A stretch of 64,000 nt of DNA from Eustoma russellianum (lineage: Eukaryota; Streptophyta; Magnoliopsida; Gentianales; Gentianaceae), in contig AP025075.1 in assembly GCA_036186865.1 (NCBI GenBank), positions 17,322,019-17,386,018 of the forward strand, written 5' to 3'. How positions within the stretch are numbered: the first letter of the stretch is position 1; each line of letters opens with the position of its first letter. Below are positions 10,897-22,330 of this stretch, piece after piece. The notes under the pieces were generated by a model. The model was not told the DNA's origin. It searched no databases and saw only the letters and a program-made list of their open reading frames with translations. A program made the translations under genes and the position numbers.

Positions 10897-12225
10897 TGAT
10901 CCATTCTTTTGTAGGAACATAAGAAACTCATTTTTCAAATATTCTTGAAGAAGCTAAGAAGGATACTTCCCTTGGATACTTGAATCTTACACTAGACGGT
11001 GAAAGATTTCTTCTTAGTCCCTAGCTTGGGAGAACACGGCCTTAAATAGCCATGTGAGAGGCATGGTTAGTTGTATTGAAAGAAGAAAAGATTATGATGC
11101 TCCAAACTAATTCTATAGGATTCTTATCTTAAATGGCTTCAAGATTCTCACTTTGCTAGCTAAAAAACTCCTTTTCCTTCCTTATTGAGGCTCACGGTTA
11201 TGGCCTAGAAATGGAGGTGATTTCAGTATTTCTGTGAAACATAGAAGATGAAAAAGTGGTGATTACCTTGAGGATTAGGGTGCATGCATACTTGATTCCT
11301 ACTTGAAAGATGGAAGAAGTTCTTTTCCTTCTTGTCTTGAGGCCTACGGTTGGGGTGCAAGGAAATGGAGAGAATTGGATCTTTGAGAGGGAGTGGAGAT
11401 AAATGTTTTTTAGAGAGAGAGGGTGGCTAACGAAAATGGTAGGACGCGAATGAGAGTTGTCTTGCAAAATGGGAGTTTTAATCCTCCTTGGTTCCTAGCT
11501 TGGCTGAATTTTGGTGTAGTAGAATGCATGATTGGATTTTCTTAGGTTAGGGTGATAGTGGAGGAAAAAAGGAGTTGCATGAAATTTTAGTGGTTATCCT
11601 TCTAACATTGTGTAAGAATGGAATGATGGAGGGAAGAAGGAATAAACGGAAGATTAGAAGATTTTGGGGGACAAAAGGAAGAGGGTGGGGTGAGGGAAAA
11701 AAAGTCATTTGCATGCAATAAGATAAGTTGGTTGTCTTACACCTTGCAAGACTTGAAATGATGACACCATTTTATAAAAAGTGGGAGAAAAAGAATTTTC
11801 ATGTCTTACTTCCTTCACTTGGCCAAAATTATCTACATGGGTGGAAAGGTCATGATTTCTTACCATGCATGGTAGATGATTAGAGAATGGTCTTACATGT
11901 TGTAAGACTTAAAGTGATTAATCTTGAAATTATAATAAAAGAATTGGAGAAAAATGGATTAAAGGAATTTTAAGTCTTGCTTTATTTCTCTATGGTTAAT
12001 TTTGTTTTCACTTTATTTAATTCCTAAATAAAATTTGTACCACTTCTTTATGTGCATTATTAGTTAGTCTTGCACTCTTAAGTTAATTCTTAGTAGTTCT
12101 TAAATTTTTATTTAGGTAACCTATTCATATTATACCAAGTGCGATACGACAGTCGCACTTAATTTCTGTGGTGTTTTCCTTTGTTTTCTTTATCCCCTAG
12201 CCCAGTGATGCGGTTTGTAACAGAG
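10897..12225 (-). repeat. Probable Gypsy LTR remnant
   Basis: On the plus strand the block ends GATGCGGTTTGTAACA, like the chromovirus LTR end (CTGTAACA). It has similar composition: purine-rich reversed leader, repeated GTCTTACA-type phrases, and no ORF with a known domain. The inner border is unclear. Confidence is low because it rests on one end motif and texture. Confidence 0.35.
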
Positions 12226-13048
12226 AATATGGATGATTATAGAAAGAATTTAGAGTGTGAAGTGGAAGAAAATGAAAGGGGTTGTCCTCTTTTCTTGAAT
12301 CCCGGCCGAAGAGGGGGTTTGGGGGAATGGGTGAAGATTTTCCTTTGTTGAATGATGGCTTAGGGTGGCTTTAGGTGGTGTACGATAATGATGAAGTGGA
12401 AGGGTGTAAAAAAGGTGATTGACTTGTTGGGTGAGGGGGATTGGCGGGCTTAGAGGAAGAAAAAGAGGGAGGGGTTTGTCTTTTGTTGCCATGTAGGACC
12501 AAGTGGGGGAAAGTAGGGTGAAAGTGTGTATGATTTTGTTGTGTAGTGGAATACAAAATGGAAGTAATCTTTTCTTCCTACATAGAGGGAAATTTCGGCC
12601 ATTAGAAGGTTGGATGGATAGAATAGGCAAAATACCATCATTTGGTTTCTACCCGATTTTCTACACTTGGTATTTTGTTGGGATATTTTCCTAACCGCAC
12701 TTTCTTCTTCCTTTTTCTCTTCTTGACTGCCTTTTATATGCATGTATAAATATATATTTATTTTTCTTTTCTTTCATACTAATTATTTGTTATGTCTTGT
12801 TTTTATTTTCTATTTGCTTAAGTGGTGGAAATTACTGTGTCATGCCTTTTAGTTTTGATTTAATTTAATCTACAAGTTACATTGTTACAATGAAGTTATT
12901 TAAGTTTCATCGTATGTCATTAACATTAGTTATCAAGTTCGCTAGGTTTTCGAAATACCAAAGAATTTAGAAGACAGATATCGACGAAATTAAATTTGCA
13001 TTACTGAAAATGTTACGACGTAATGAAAAAAATTTTTGGGACATAACA
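12226..13048 (-). repeat. Diverged Tekay-like LTR end
   Basis: Read on the minus strand it starts TGTTATGTCCCAAAAATT and goes on TTACGTCGTAACATTTTC. This parallels the chromovirus LTR start (TGTTACAGCCCGGGAAATTC then CATGTCGTAACAACC). Farther in, CCCGGCCGAAGAGGGGG parallels CTTTCGGCCAAGAGGGGGG of the intact LTR. It looks like an old related LTR, truncated at its inner side. Confidence 0.55.
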
Positions 13049-13440
13049 ATAATTGTCTTTTCACACATTTAAATGCTTCCCACCTATTACCAGCTACAAC
13101 TTCTGTTTGCTGCTGGCAGTTGCCAACTGTTGCAACGAACTCCATTCAATCCACGATGATCACGTGATTCTAGCCAACTAGCATCGACTCTTTCAATCCT
13201 ACGTGGCTCCTTGATCCTCAGACATCAATTGCAACTTGTATTTCTTCTTAATCAGCTCAATTCACAAGTGTTTGATGAAATGCAGCATGTGTTCGAACTT
13301 ATTCCTCCTGCTTTGCCGACTGCGTCTTTGATCCTTCTTTGACACCCCCTCAAGCTCAGCTTGCTATAGATGTTGTATACTCTAAATGTGCTCATAAGAT
13401 CATTCATCCTTCTTGCTTCTATGAGGTAATCTTGTTGATA
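13049..13440 (-). pseudogene. Copia pol C-terminus stub with polypurine tract and LTR fragment
   Basis: On the minus strand a short reading ends VYNIYSKLSLRG, as the last residues of many Copia RNase H regions do. It is followed at once by the purine tract AGCTTGAGGGGG and TGTCAAAG, a likely LTR start. The LTR part (about 13049-13345) is cut off at 13048 by the older Gypsy LTR. Nothing else of this element is recognisable. Confidence 0.5.
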
Positions 13441-14996
13441 ATTTCTCAGCAAGGATGATAGATTATGTCTATCAAGTTTATTGCAACCAGTAGAGAGGCA
13501 ACTTAGCTTCTTTAAAGATGCACTAGAAATCCAAGAGTTTGGATAGTAGAAGGTGCACTTAAAAGTTAACTTTATTTATAAAAACTTGAGTTGACAATAT
13601 GTGTGATATTCTTGCATATGTATGAATGATTTCTGAGTTGCTATCAAACAAGGGTTTTAATGTTTGTTTTATGATGCATATGTGATTTATGAGCCTTAAT
13701 AGATTTGCATCTAGTTTATGTGAAATCGTTTCATGTATTATGCATGGTGAGAGACAAGAACATGAGTCTTGTTAATCTATTGAGTAAATGAAAGAAAATA
13801 TAAGAACATGAGAAATATATTTTGTATGATTTGTCAAGAAATAGTCGCATGTATTTAATCTCATTTAAATATGGTGTTAAATACATGTTTTAATGTGTGT
13901 AATTTGTCTTGCATTTTAACTTAGAGTTTCATGAAAAGAGAAATCGGCCTAGAAGTTGAAATGTGAAGTATGCTGCTTTTGTATAATGAAAGCATTCTAT
14001 AGTAAAGAATAAGAAATCTAAGAAGGCAAGATTAGATAGATTGCTTTCATCCATCATGAATAAAGTTTCTTGTTGAAAGTGAGTTGACTGAGACTAGTTG
14101 TTTATGATGAAGATAAACTTATGAAAATAAAGTTTTCTAGTCTTAGTCATTTGTTCTTTGTGGTAGACTCATGAATGTTAGATTTCTAGTTTTAGTTGTT
14201 AGCTTTTAGAAAACCATGTTTAAGAAAGTGCTAGTCGTACATTTAGTGAAGTATGGAAAAAGGACTAAACTAAATGCTGGGTTGATGAATAACTGTTGAA
14301 ACTATGGTATGATTAAAAGATCAAAAGTGCTAGTTCCTTATGAATTTTGGTTCATAAGAAGATTGTTGGAGTTTACTCAGTGACATAGAGTGTTTAGTCT
14401 AGGGTCATTGTTGGAAGCCTTTTGAATTAATCTATATCATAGCTAGTTGTCTGATAATTTGTGATCAGTCGAATATGAATATTGAAGTAACTGATGATTA
14501 TGAATAAAAGTATGTTTTGTGATTAATACAGATTGAGATGAAATGTGAGAGTTTAGCCCTTTAGTACTTTCATTTAAAAATAAAGTTATTAGAATGTGTG
14601 AATGTTGAGCATGTAAATAACTTATGTGTCATTTAAACGCCAAAGTAATGGTCACTGTGTTGTTCTAATTGTTTGATGATCAATGTTCCAAGTCTATAAG
14701 GGTGATAGGCTTGCTTGCTGTTTATGATACACCGTGATAATATTCATGTGGTTTAGTAATCAAAAGTTCGCATGTTTGTAAGCTTATTAAGCTTGCTTGA
14801 TGTTTATATTGAAAATTGATGATGCTAATGAATTGTGATGATTGAAGAATAGTTCAATCACATGAATGTAGTTAACTGGTATGATGTTTTGATGAATTCA
14901 TCATGCTTGGCTATTTATTGTTGATAAAACTGACTCTTGGATAAAGTTGTTCATGATACTATTGATCATGCTTGTAGGAGTCAGTTTGTATAAACA
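13441..14996. other. AT-rich non-coding stretch, nothing recognised
   Basis: No reading frame with a domain on either strand. The text is rich in TGATGA- and TTGATGAT-type phrases and resembles retroelement non-coding DNA, but I could not find paired ends. Confidence 0.45.
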
Positions 14997-15126
14997 AGTT
15001 TGATGATTTTGCTTGATAAAAATCATCCCAAGTTTGATGATTTTCTTGACAAAAATCATCCTGAGTTTGATGATTTGCTTGGTGAAAAATCATCTTAAGT
15101 TTGGTGATTTGCTTGTTAAAAATTCA
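14997..15126. repeat. 33-34 bp tandem repeat, each unit a hairpin
   Basis: Four imperfect units begin near 14997, 15031, 15064 and 15098 with AGTTTGATGATTT. Within a unit GATGATTTT is followed 7-8 bases later by AAAATCATC, its reverse complement, so each copy can fold into a stem of about 9 bp. The last unit is degraded. Confidence 0.8.
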
Positions 15127-15876
15127 TATTGTTATGATTGAGTGATTTGTTGAAGGAAATCACTGAAAGGAATTATCATGAGATTGTACATCATCATGAG
15201 TTTTCTTGGGTAAAAGATAACTAGTGCAAGGTCTATGAGAGAGACCCACAGTAACATCGAGGGGGGGTGAGACTTTCCAATTGTTGTGAGCTCTATGTGA
15301 GGGGAACCCAACTCACTATTAGTAGAGATCCTACGAAGGGAGTTCAATGTGGTAAAAACAAGTCACAAAAGAGTTCTATTCAGTACTATCAACGTTGTCT
15401 CTCCCTGAGGTGTTGTTGAAGATAGTACTTGCTGCCAGAATTAAGGGTGAGATTTTGAGAATCTCTTAATAAAAATTTATAGCCATGTTGTATGGTGGTG
15501 TGATCAGTGCACACTTGATGAATTTTACCTATATAAGTTTGGAAGTGGTGCTGCTTCCTGTGAGAGCCTGGAAAACTCTCTAGAGTGCTTATGAACCCTA
15601 GCATAGGTGCATGACTGATTTTCGCACCACACCACGGATTTGTTGAAGTGAGGAGATAATGACATGTCTCCTAGCTGTTCATATAAACAATAGTAGAATA
15701 TGATTCAAGACGAAGTTCATCATGTTCTCATTTATATAACTCCACTTGTACTACCGACCATTAAAGACCACAAGCCATCGTATCCGTTATGTGTCATTGT
15801 CTTCACATTGTTGTTAGAGAGGTTAGTTTGTTATTGTTCGGATGTGTGATTATACAAGCTTGAATCATGTTAGGGA
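15127..15876. other. Non-coding stretch, possibly LTR-derived
   Basis: No protein domain is seen. Short open frames on the minus strand (15132-15347 and 15389-15604) have no known motif. Phrases such as GAACCCAACTCACTATTAG and TTCAATGTGGTAAAAACAAG recall LTR leader regions, but I cannot name a family. Confidence 0.35.
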
Positions 15877-16048
15877 TTGTTGGAAAAGTACTTAAAAGTA
15901 CTTTAAATCCTGTGATCCAACCTTGTATAATGTTCTGTGATCAATTGCTAGGAGATTGGGTGAAGTTTGAAGTGTTTTATGAACAATGGAAGGAAACAGG
16001 AGTGTTCCAAACACATGAGGCGCTTTATGTGTTGAAGAAAGTTTCGAG

Positions 16049-16320
16049 AACACTTCGAACGCCTTGTATAGGCGCCTTACGTGTGATGAAGCTCCTAATG
16101 TAGGCGTTCGACATGTTCCAGAAAGCTTCCAAAACACTTCGAACGCCTTGTATAGGCGCCTTATGTTTAATGAAGATCCTAATGTAGGCGTTCAAAGTGT
16201 TCCAGAAAGCTTCCAGAATATAGGCGTTCGAAGTGGGATGAAGCTCCTAATGTAGGCGTTCGAAGTGTTCCAGAAAGCTTCCAGAACACTTCAAACGCCT
16301 ACATAAGGCGCTTTAAGTGG
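16049..16320. repeat. 84-bp tandem repeat with internal inverted repeats
   Basis: Units start at about 16049, 16133, 16217 (shortened) and 16284. Each holds CGAACGCCTTGTATAGGCGCC and then GTAGGCGTTCGAAGTGTTCC, so the GAACGCC/GGCGTTC arms alternate in both orientations and can pair. It lies about 135 bp upstream of a TATA box, so an enhancer role is possible. Confidence 0.8.
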
Positions 16321-16453
16321 GTGTCTGTTCATAAAAGATGCAACTCTTCCACCATGTGACATCTCCTTTCAATTAAAACGATAACTAACCAACTTGGAGG
16401 TTAAATTCTCTGCAGAAAGGTGTCTTTAAGGTTGTCATTAACTACTGGAAGCC

Positions 16454-16462
16454 TATATAAAG
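16454..16462 (+). promoter_or_regulatory. TATA box downstream of the 84-bp array
   Basis: TATATAAAG, followed by a pyrimidine-rich transcribed-leader-like stretch. It fits an LTR promoter. Confidence 0.5.
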
Positions 16463-16780
16463 AAGGCTTTGACATGTTAAAGATAGATTTGGGGAAAACA
16501 CTTGAAGTTTGATGAAACCTAAGAGAATTTCTACAAGAAATTTATCCTCTTTTTTTCTTCTCTTCTTTCCTCTTACAACAATCACTTCTACGGGCAAGTT
16601 CAAACTTTCTCTTGGAGAGCAACCAAAAGGAAGTAAGCCGTTATATGCTGGGAAGCATTTATCTGAAGTTCATCTTGCTCAATGGTGAAGGCAAAATTGC
16701 TTTATGTTCAGAGACATCTCGAGTTTCGTCTTGGCTTTATTCTTCTATTTGTCCTTCTGTCAAGCGTCATAATGTTGTTG

Positions 16781-16790
16781 ATTTCTTCAT
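16781..16790. repeat. Target site duplication of the MULE, left copy
   Basis: ATTTCTTCAT, identical to 52358-52367 on the far side of the transposon. Ten bases is within the 8-11 bp range of Mutator-like elements. Confidence 0.9.
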
Positions 16791-16906
16791 GAGTCAATTG
16801 CACCTGGTATCCAAACTTTACCACGAAGTTTTAAGTAGCATTCGTGCTTTCATCTAATTCAATGAACAGCCATACTTATTGGTGAAATTAACACCTGGCA
16901 TCCGGA
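16791..16906 (+). repeat. MULE terminal inverted repeat, left
   Basis: Starts GAGTCAATTGCACCTGGTAT and ends CTGGCATCCGGA; its reverse complement is at 52242-52357. Confidence 0.92.
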
Positions 16907-17117
16907 AACCGAGAATTGACCTACTGTAGTCGGTTTTTAGCAAAATTCCTTTTATTTTTCACTGTTCCCACACTTGGCGCCAAACTTTTCCCAACCATGG
17001 TTAATTCCTCCTTCCTTCCATTATCCCAACCGATTCCTCCCTCCAAAATAGACCTAAACCCAATTCTTTATCCCCCAATACTTCTACACGTTTTCTCTGC
17101 AATTGAAGAAGAAGAGA

Positions 17118-17584
17118 ATGGGAATGTCTTCGGCAGGTTCAAGCCATAGGTGTCGGAATGTTGGTCATTCAAGGTGCCATTGTGGATTGACAATGATACC
17201 CAATTGTCTTGGACCAAGGACAATCCGGGAAGAAGGTTTCTTTCATGTCCACATTCTCAGGTATGTATTTAATCCGGGTTATCTTCCGTTTTTTTGGCCG
17301 AAGAATGATGCATTGTGTGTGTAAATAACAATGCTTTGTTCATAGGATGTTGATGGAGGCTGTAGGTATTTTGAATGGGTTGATCCGCCTATTTGTCAAA
17401 GATCAAAGGAAGAAATCCTGGGATTGCTTAATCGGTGCAACGATATGAGGAGCGGCTAAAATTATGTAATGGCCATCAGGTGGAAATAGGAAAATTGAAA
17501 TAGAAAAGGATGGTATTTCTGTGGATGTTAGAGTTGTCTTGGGTTTTATTTGGTATTGTATTTGCAAGAGTAGCAGTAGCTTAG
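17118..17584 (+). pseudogene. GRF-type zinc-finger gene inside the MULE (two exons, decayed)
   Basis: The start ATG at 17118 gives MGMSSAGSSHRC. Exon 1 carries CHCG and, in a shifted frame, WTKDNPGRRFLSCPHS; exon 2 carries DGGCRYFEWVDPPICQRSKEE. Together these are the spaced Cys residues and NPGRRF signature of the GRF zinc finger. The exons are separated by an 85-bp intron (17261-17345, GTATGT to ATAG). After the finger, other frames show a short helical stretch (EERLKLCNGHQVEIGKLK) and a hydrophobic segment (FLWMLELSWVLFGIVFA), as in plant GRF proteins with a C-terminal coil and membrane helix. Frameshifts in exon 1 (after IPNC) and in exon 2 plus a TAG make it a pseudogene. It lies between the left repeat and the transposase 3' end, transcribed toward the transposase gene. 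It may be a second MULE gene or a captured one. Confidence 0.75.
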
Positions 17585-18311
17585 TTACAAGAATGTGTCA
17601 TTTTGTCAGGTGTGGTAATTATGTAATGGGTTGTTGTTGGACGGTATGGTATTGATGTAATGGGATGAGGTTGTATTTAGACGTTAATTTATTTCGGATT
17701 TTTCGGATTTTCAAGGTGTAAGAAGTTGCTGAATGTCCATGTTGGGATAGGGATTTATGTAATTTGTGTTGATATTGGTTGTGTTGGAGTAATGCGATTG
17801 GTTTTGTTAGCAATGAAATAGTGTTGTGGTGTATGTTTTGTATACAATGTAAGATGTTTAATTTGTGTCCATGATGGGTCAATGAAATGTACATGTTAGC
17901 CATTGTACTTTTGCATATTGAATGAAAGATGAATTAATTTGGATATGTAACATTGAGGCATGCTATATAAGGAAAAAGGAAACATATCCATCAACAAATT
18001 CCATTCATAACTTCCCAAATTAAAGTAACATTCATTGCCCCAAATGTTTTGTTGGTAATGTTTCAAACTACTGCAAACCCACTTCACATGCAGTACACAA
18101 GTATCCATAAAGTACCTTACAAACCACATTACACCGACGCCAAATACCACTTCCAAGTTAGCCAAATAAGCCATACACAATAAGAAGCAGAACCAACAAA
18201 AATTCATGTACACAGAAACAAAATTAAACGAGCAGAATCAGGATCAGGCTTTCCCGTCTTCATCCTCTTGACTTGCGCAATCTCACTAAGTATGGACTGG
18301 GGTAAAAATAC
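17585..18311. other. Convergent non-coding interval of the MULE
   Basis: This lies between the GRF gene and the last transposase exon, which point toward each other. Only low-quality open frames are present (for example 17896-18213, minus), with no domain. Confidence 0.6.
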
Positions 18312-19527
18312 TCAGCCATTATGTAAGAAATAGTTTTGTATGAGTTCACCAGTATGGGAAGATAATCTATAATAAGGCCACTGCTTTGGCAGCTTATCAG
18401 CAATATTTGTTTCTGTAGGTGCACTAGAACTCGTAGCAAGCTGAACTGTCTTCACCTGATCCTTGTCAGAATCCTTAAAACACATGTGAACACAATGTGT
18501 CAATTTATAATAAGCTGCACACTAAATGGAAGAATTAATGACAGTATCAATGTACACTTACCTTTCTCCTCAACGGCTGTATAGGTGCACTTGACATGCC
18601 ACCAACGTCATCATCAATAGTAATAACTCTAGTAATAGGCTTTCTCCATGGATATTGTCAAATACACAACAGGTCATTAATAGAATTGAATGTTTGTTGG
18701 TTCAATAATCACTCATTAATCATCTTACCTTGAAAGATACCTTAGTAAGGCGCTTGTCTAAGACATTTGAAATCTTGATTGATTTCCTTTGTGTTTTTCT
18801 GACAGCAGTAGAGCTACTTGTTTCATCCATACCCAAACGCTTCTCTTCACCATAATGAGGTGGTGATTCATAACCACTCTCCACATCTGTCGGCAATGCA
18901 GTTGGTGTATCAGCAACGGATGGTGTACTTCCATCATATTTCTTCCTTTGTTTACGAATATTCTGAAATAAAAGAATGTTGCTGTCAAGTTATATGAAAT
19001 TAATTCAAAAAAAATTAAATTAACATGGATCTTACAAATTTTTTTGGCCTCTTTGCAGCATGATCAGTGGTAACATCCACTGACTTGGTGCACTACGAGC
19101 TGCTAGAATATCCTTCTATGAGGTCTTATCTTCTCCGCTTTCATACACAACTGTCCTTTTACGGGTTATCTGAATTAGTCAACCCAATAAACACATTACA
19201 AATAATGACATAAATAAATGAATATTAACGGTGAACAGAAGACAATGATTACCTTTGCTTGTCCAGCTCCTCCACGACTTACATCAATATTTGACGGTGA
19301 ACCTAATCTGCTCGAACATGTTCTCATGTTGTGACCCTCCTTCTGGCATAATTTGCATATGTGAGCTGATCGTGCTTGCTCATCTTCTGGACTCTTGCCC
19401 TCCTCTCCTTTTGCAATGTCATCAACTGTGGCTCACTGGCAGACCTTTTCCTTAGTGTCTTAGTCTGCCAGGTTTCTTTCGGACGCTTGGTGGCACAATC
19501 GGCTCACGTCTAGAATCAGGTAACTGG
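18312..19527 (-). pseudogene. MULE transposase, C-terminal exons
   Basis: This is the downstream part of the gene whose upstream part is at 49130-51573. At the break the frame runs on across the target duplication: GLTQ on the far side, LPDSRREP here. It then shows KKPGR, a CCHC knuckle CKLCQKEGHNMRTC in a shifted frame, and SRGGAGQAK before a GTAATC donor at 19252. Further exons with plausible borders: 19036-19169, 18729-18962 (SGYESPPHYGEEKRLGMDE), about 18562-18655 (KPITRVITIDDDVGG) and 18312-18473, ending in FLHNG and TGA. Damage: a frameshift near 19469, and a stop and shift in the second exon. The acceptor of the 18562-18655 exon is not clear. The tail is polar and likely disordered. 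Confidence 0.78.
19523..19527. repeat. Target site duplication of Copia A, left
   Basis: ACTGG, identical to 49125-49129. Confidence 0.85.
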
Positions 19528-20613
19528 TTTTGGACTGTGCACCTGCAATAAACACCACTAGAGGGAGGGTGAATAGTGGTTAGTGGAAATTACACTACAA
19601 CCCTTTGTAAAAATCCCCTATGAAAACAGAATCTGAGACCACCTCAGATTCAGAACCCGTTTTTGAAAAATTCACAAATACTTGTACACAACTCCAAAAA
19701 TTATGAAACTTTTCAAAATTTAACTTCAATGTGTTAGCAAGACTCTATCCAAAAATCAGACAAAAATAATATTGTTTAGCCCTTCAAACAAATAAAAAGA
19801 TTCAGATGGTCAATCTGGACAGAATTGGACAGAATGTTGTTGATTTTCAAAAACGTGTTTCTCTTTGAATAATCAACCAAAAAGGTTGATCTTTATATCA
19901 AAACACTCCTTAGGATGTGTAGATGATGTTTTCAAAAGTCCCTGACCTTAAAAATTTCTTGATAAATACAAAATTTGAGTTTTCTCAAAACTGGTCAGAT
20001 TGCAGCCAGATTGCAGCAGTTATCTTGCAAAGACTGAAAGACTAACTTTCCCTTGCTCAAATCAAGTGATTCTTGTTGAAAATGAAAGCTACCAGTTTGA
20101 AGTATAACTCCACCAAAAATCACAAATTTTGAACGTGTTTATCTATTTTTTCAAATTGTGAGAAATTGTGTGAAAACTGTAGTAAAAACAGGCAGAAAAC
20201 AGAAATGAAGAAACAAGACAAGAACACCGAGGATTTATCCTGGTTCGGTCAATGTGACCTACTCCAGTCACAAGGAACACCTTTCCTTGGATTTCACTAT
20301 CAAATGAATCACCTTATAACAAGAACCAAGCTTGATCCTTGGGTTATACACCAACCCTATTCAAGACTTGGATAATCACCTTCTAAGCAACAGTTAGTTG
20401 CAACACCTCTACCACCTATTGATGTAGCCTTATAAGAATGACTAACCAATCTTACAAATGAAGCTCAAGAGGCTTGTAGGAAAACAAAAACAACAAGAAC
20501 ACCTTTTCTACAAAGAATGGAACAAGAACAACAATAAGAAGAAGATGATAGCTAAACAATTCAACAAATTCTTGTAAGCTTCAAGTGTGTTTCATCTTCT
20601 TCACCATTGCCTC

Positions 20614-20621
20614 TATTTATA
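20614..20621 (-). promoter_or_regulatory. TATA box in Copia A 3' LTR
   Basis: On the minus strand TATAAATA within CACTATAAATAGAGGC; the same motif is at 47454-47461 in the other LTR. It is downstream of the palindrome array in element orientation, so it is the likely promoter. Confidence 0.6.
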
Positions 20622-21243
20622 GTGTGATTTGAGCCTTGAAGATAAGAATTCCAATGTGTCACCATCTTCATCATCAAGTCCAAATGTCTTCTCATCATTG
20701 GTTGGCCTTGTACACTTGGCAAAATAAAACACAATGATTGGTCCACCTTGGCAATGTCATGTTGGCCAAAATTTCCATCATGGCAAGTCTCATTTATCCT
20801 TTGCAAAATGTAGATAATATGGAGAAGATAATACCTCAACTTCTTGGCATAAACATAGGACATGTGAGGCTGACTTTTCTTGGTTAAAAACAACTCAAAT
20901 TCAGCTCCATTCAAACAATGTAGCCGTTGGCTACAACCTTGCATTTTCCAAAAATTAATCTTGATTATCCTTTGTAAAATGAAAATAATAAGAAAGGATA
21001 ATTCCACCAAAATATCCCCAACTTCAAGCACAATAATAGGGCATGTGAATGTTGTAGAATTCAAAGTCAAAAATAATCTCCAAGTCTTGATAAGTAGCCA
21101 ACCAACTCAAAAATAATCTCCAAGTCTTGCTATATCCAAGTTGGCACTTTTGCCAACTAGCTCTTTTTTGGTTGATCCACTTGTCACCAAGCCATAAAAT
21201 GAATTCCACATCATATCCAACTGCATATGCATGTTTTTCAACA

Positions 21244-21287
<44 letters not shown>

Positions 21288-21961
21288 TGTAGCAACTCAG
21301 ATTTTTGAAGAAGAAATTAATAGATAATAGTTGACAAGATTATGTCAACGTGTAACACCGAAATTCCCAATATTTCTTCTTATACGTCATGATCATTTCC
21401 ACACCTTTAAAACCTTGAACAACTATGAATAATGATGATAAATATGTTCCCGCAACATATATAAGATGGTCTTCAAGAAAAAATAGAATGTGACATCTCA
21501 AATCGTCACATATCCAGCTATAGTCAATAATATCATCATAAGAGAGAAATGATATAAGATCACCATATTATCTTCAAAATTATAATAAATCAGCTCCAGA
21601 ATGAAGATAATAATATGCTCAAGATATTCCATAAGTGAAAATACCAAAAATACCCTCGGGGGTGAAATGACCAAAATACCCTTGGTATATGATGGTCAGA
21701 AATGCTCACGATATCACCTTTGTCATGATAAATAGTATAAGAATACATCCTTGATATATATCCACCATATCATGTTCCTACAAAAATCAAAATACCAATT
21801 TTGCCCTTTTTGGTAAGTTGTAGAAACTTCCAAGGCACGTTAGTCACAATACATTTAAAATCATCAAAATCACATAATATTCACATGATGAGCATGTATG
21901 AATCATATACAAATAAAAACAAATATTTTATCACGTTTTAGAAAAATATTTCTAAAAACCC

Positions 21962-22212
21962 TAGACATCGATCGATCGAAGTGCCTCAGCTTCAGAGATT
22001 GATGTCTCACAGAAAGGTTCAGGTTTTGTCTCTGACCTACATCGATCGATCGATGTGAGGGTTCCATGTACATCGATCGATCGATGTGTCTCGGGTTTAG
22101 AGATCGATGTCTCACAGTAAGGTCTTGAACTTTCACTGCCTTAAATGGATCGATCGATGTGAGATCTATGTACATAGATCGATCGATGTGCAACAACCTG
22201 AGAGATCGATGT
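21962..22212. repeat. CATCGATCGATCGATG palindrome array, Copia A 3' LTR
   Basis: Several copies of CATCGATCGATCGAWG (some with one base changed) alternate with half-like AGATCGATGTCTCAC sites. The partner LTR keeps the same array at 48767-49012. Confidence 0.88.
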
Positions 22213-22317
22213 CAACTTTTTCAACTTTTAACCACATATAACACCATGTGTGACATTTTTAAGTATTCACCACTTAAAATCATGACTTTGAAAATTATCC
22301 AAACATATTTCTCAACA

Positions 22318-22330
22318 TTCTCCCCCTTTT
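22318..22330 (-). other. Polypurine tract of Copia A
   Basis: AAAAGGGGGAGAA on the minus strand, directly before TGTTGAGAAATATG of the 3' LTR. Confidence 0.88.

Larger units (their letters stand above)
15877..16620 (+). repeat. LTR-like promoter region (truncated element or solo LTR)
   Basis: It starts near TGTTGGAAAAGTACTT, holds copy 2 of the 153-bp repeat (15901-16053), then an 84-bp tandem array, a TATA box at 16454 and a pyrimidine-rich leader. Repeats upstream of a TATA box are typical of Copia LTR U3 regions. Both borders are uncertain. Confidence 0.4.
19528..22317 (-). repeat. 3' LTR of Copia A
   Basis: Pairs with 46367-49124. The outer end has TTTTGG where the partner has TGTTGG, so the terminal TG is mutated. 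It contains a (TA)n tract at about 21241-21288 that is only a few units in the partner, and a palindrome array at 21962-22212. Confidence 0.9.

Noticed and set aside
12250..12743. Overlapping minus-strand ORFs of 61-126 aa
   Set aside because: Frames through a purine-rich LTR remnant; Pro/Ser/His-rich with no domain.
16612..16857. 81-aa plus-strand ORF
   Set aside because: No recognised motif, non-ATG start, and its last third is MULE terminal repeat, so it is not one gene.
17896..18213. 105-aa minus-strand ORF with hydrophobic start
   Set aside because: Lies in the 3' region after the last transposase exon; no homology recognised, and composition fits AT-rich non-coding DNA.
20166..20375. 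69-aa ORF found twice (also 47006-47215)
   Set aside because: Both copies are in the LTRs of Copia A; conservation is due to the repeat, not coding.
21962..22212. CRISPR-like spaced repeats
   Set aside because: The repeats are short palindromes with unequal, similar spacers inside plant LTRs; no cas genes and the setting is eukaryotic.
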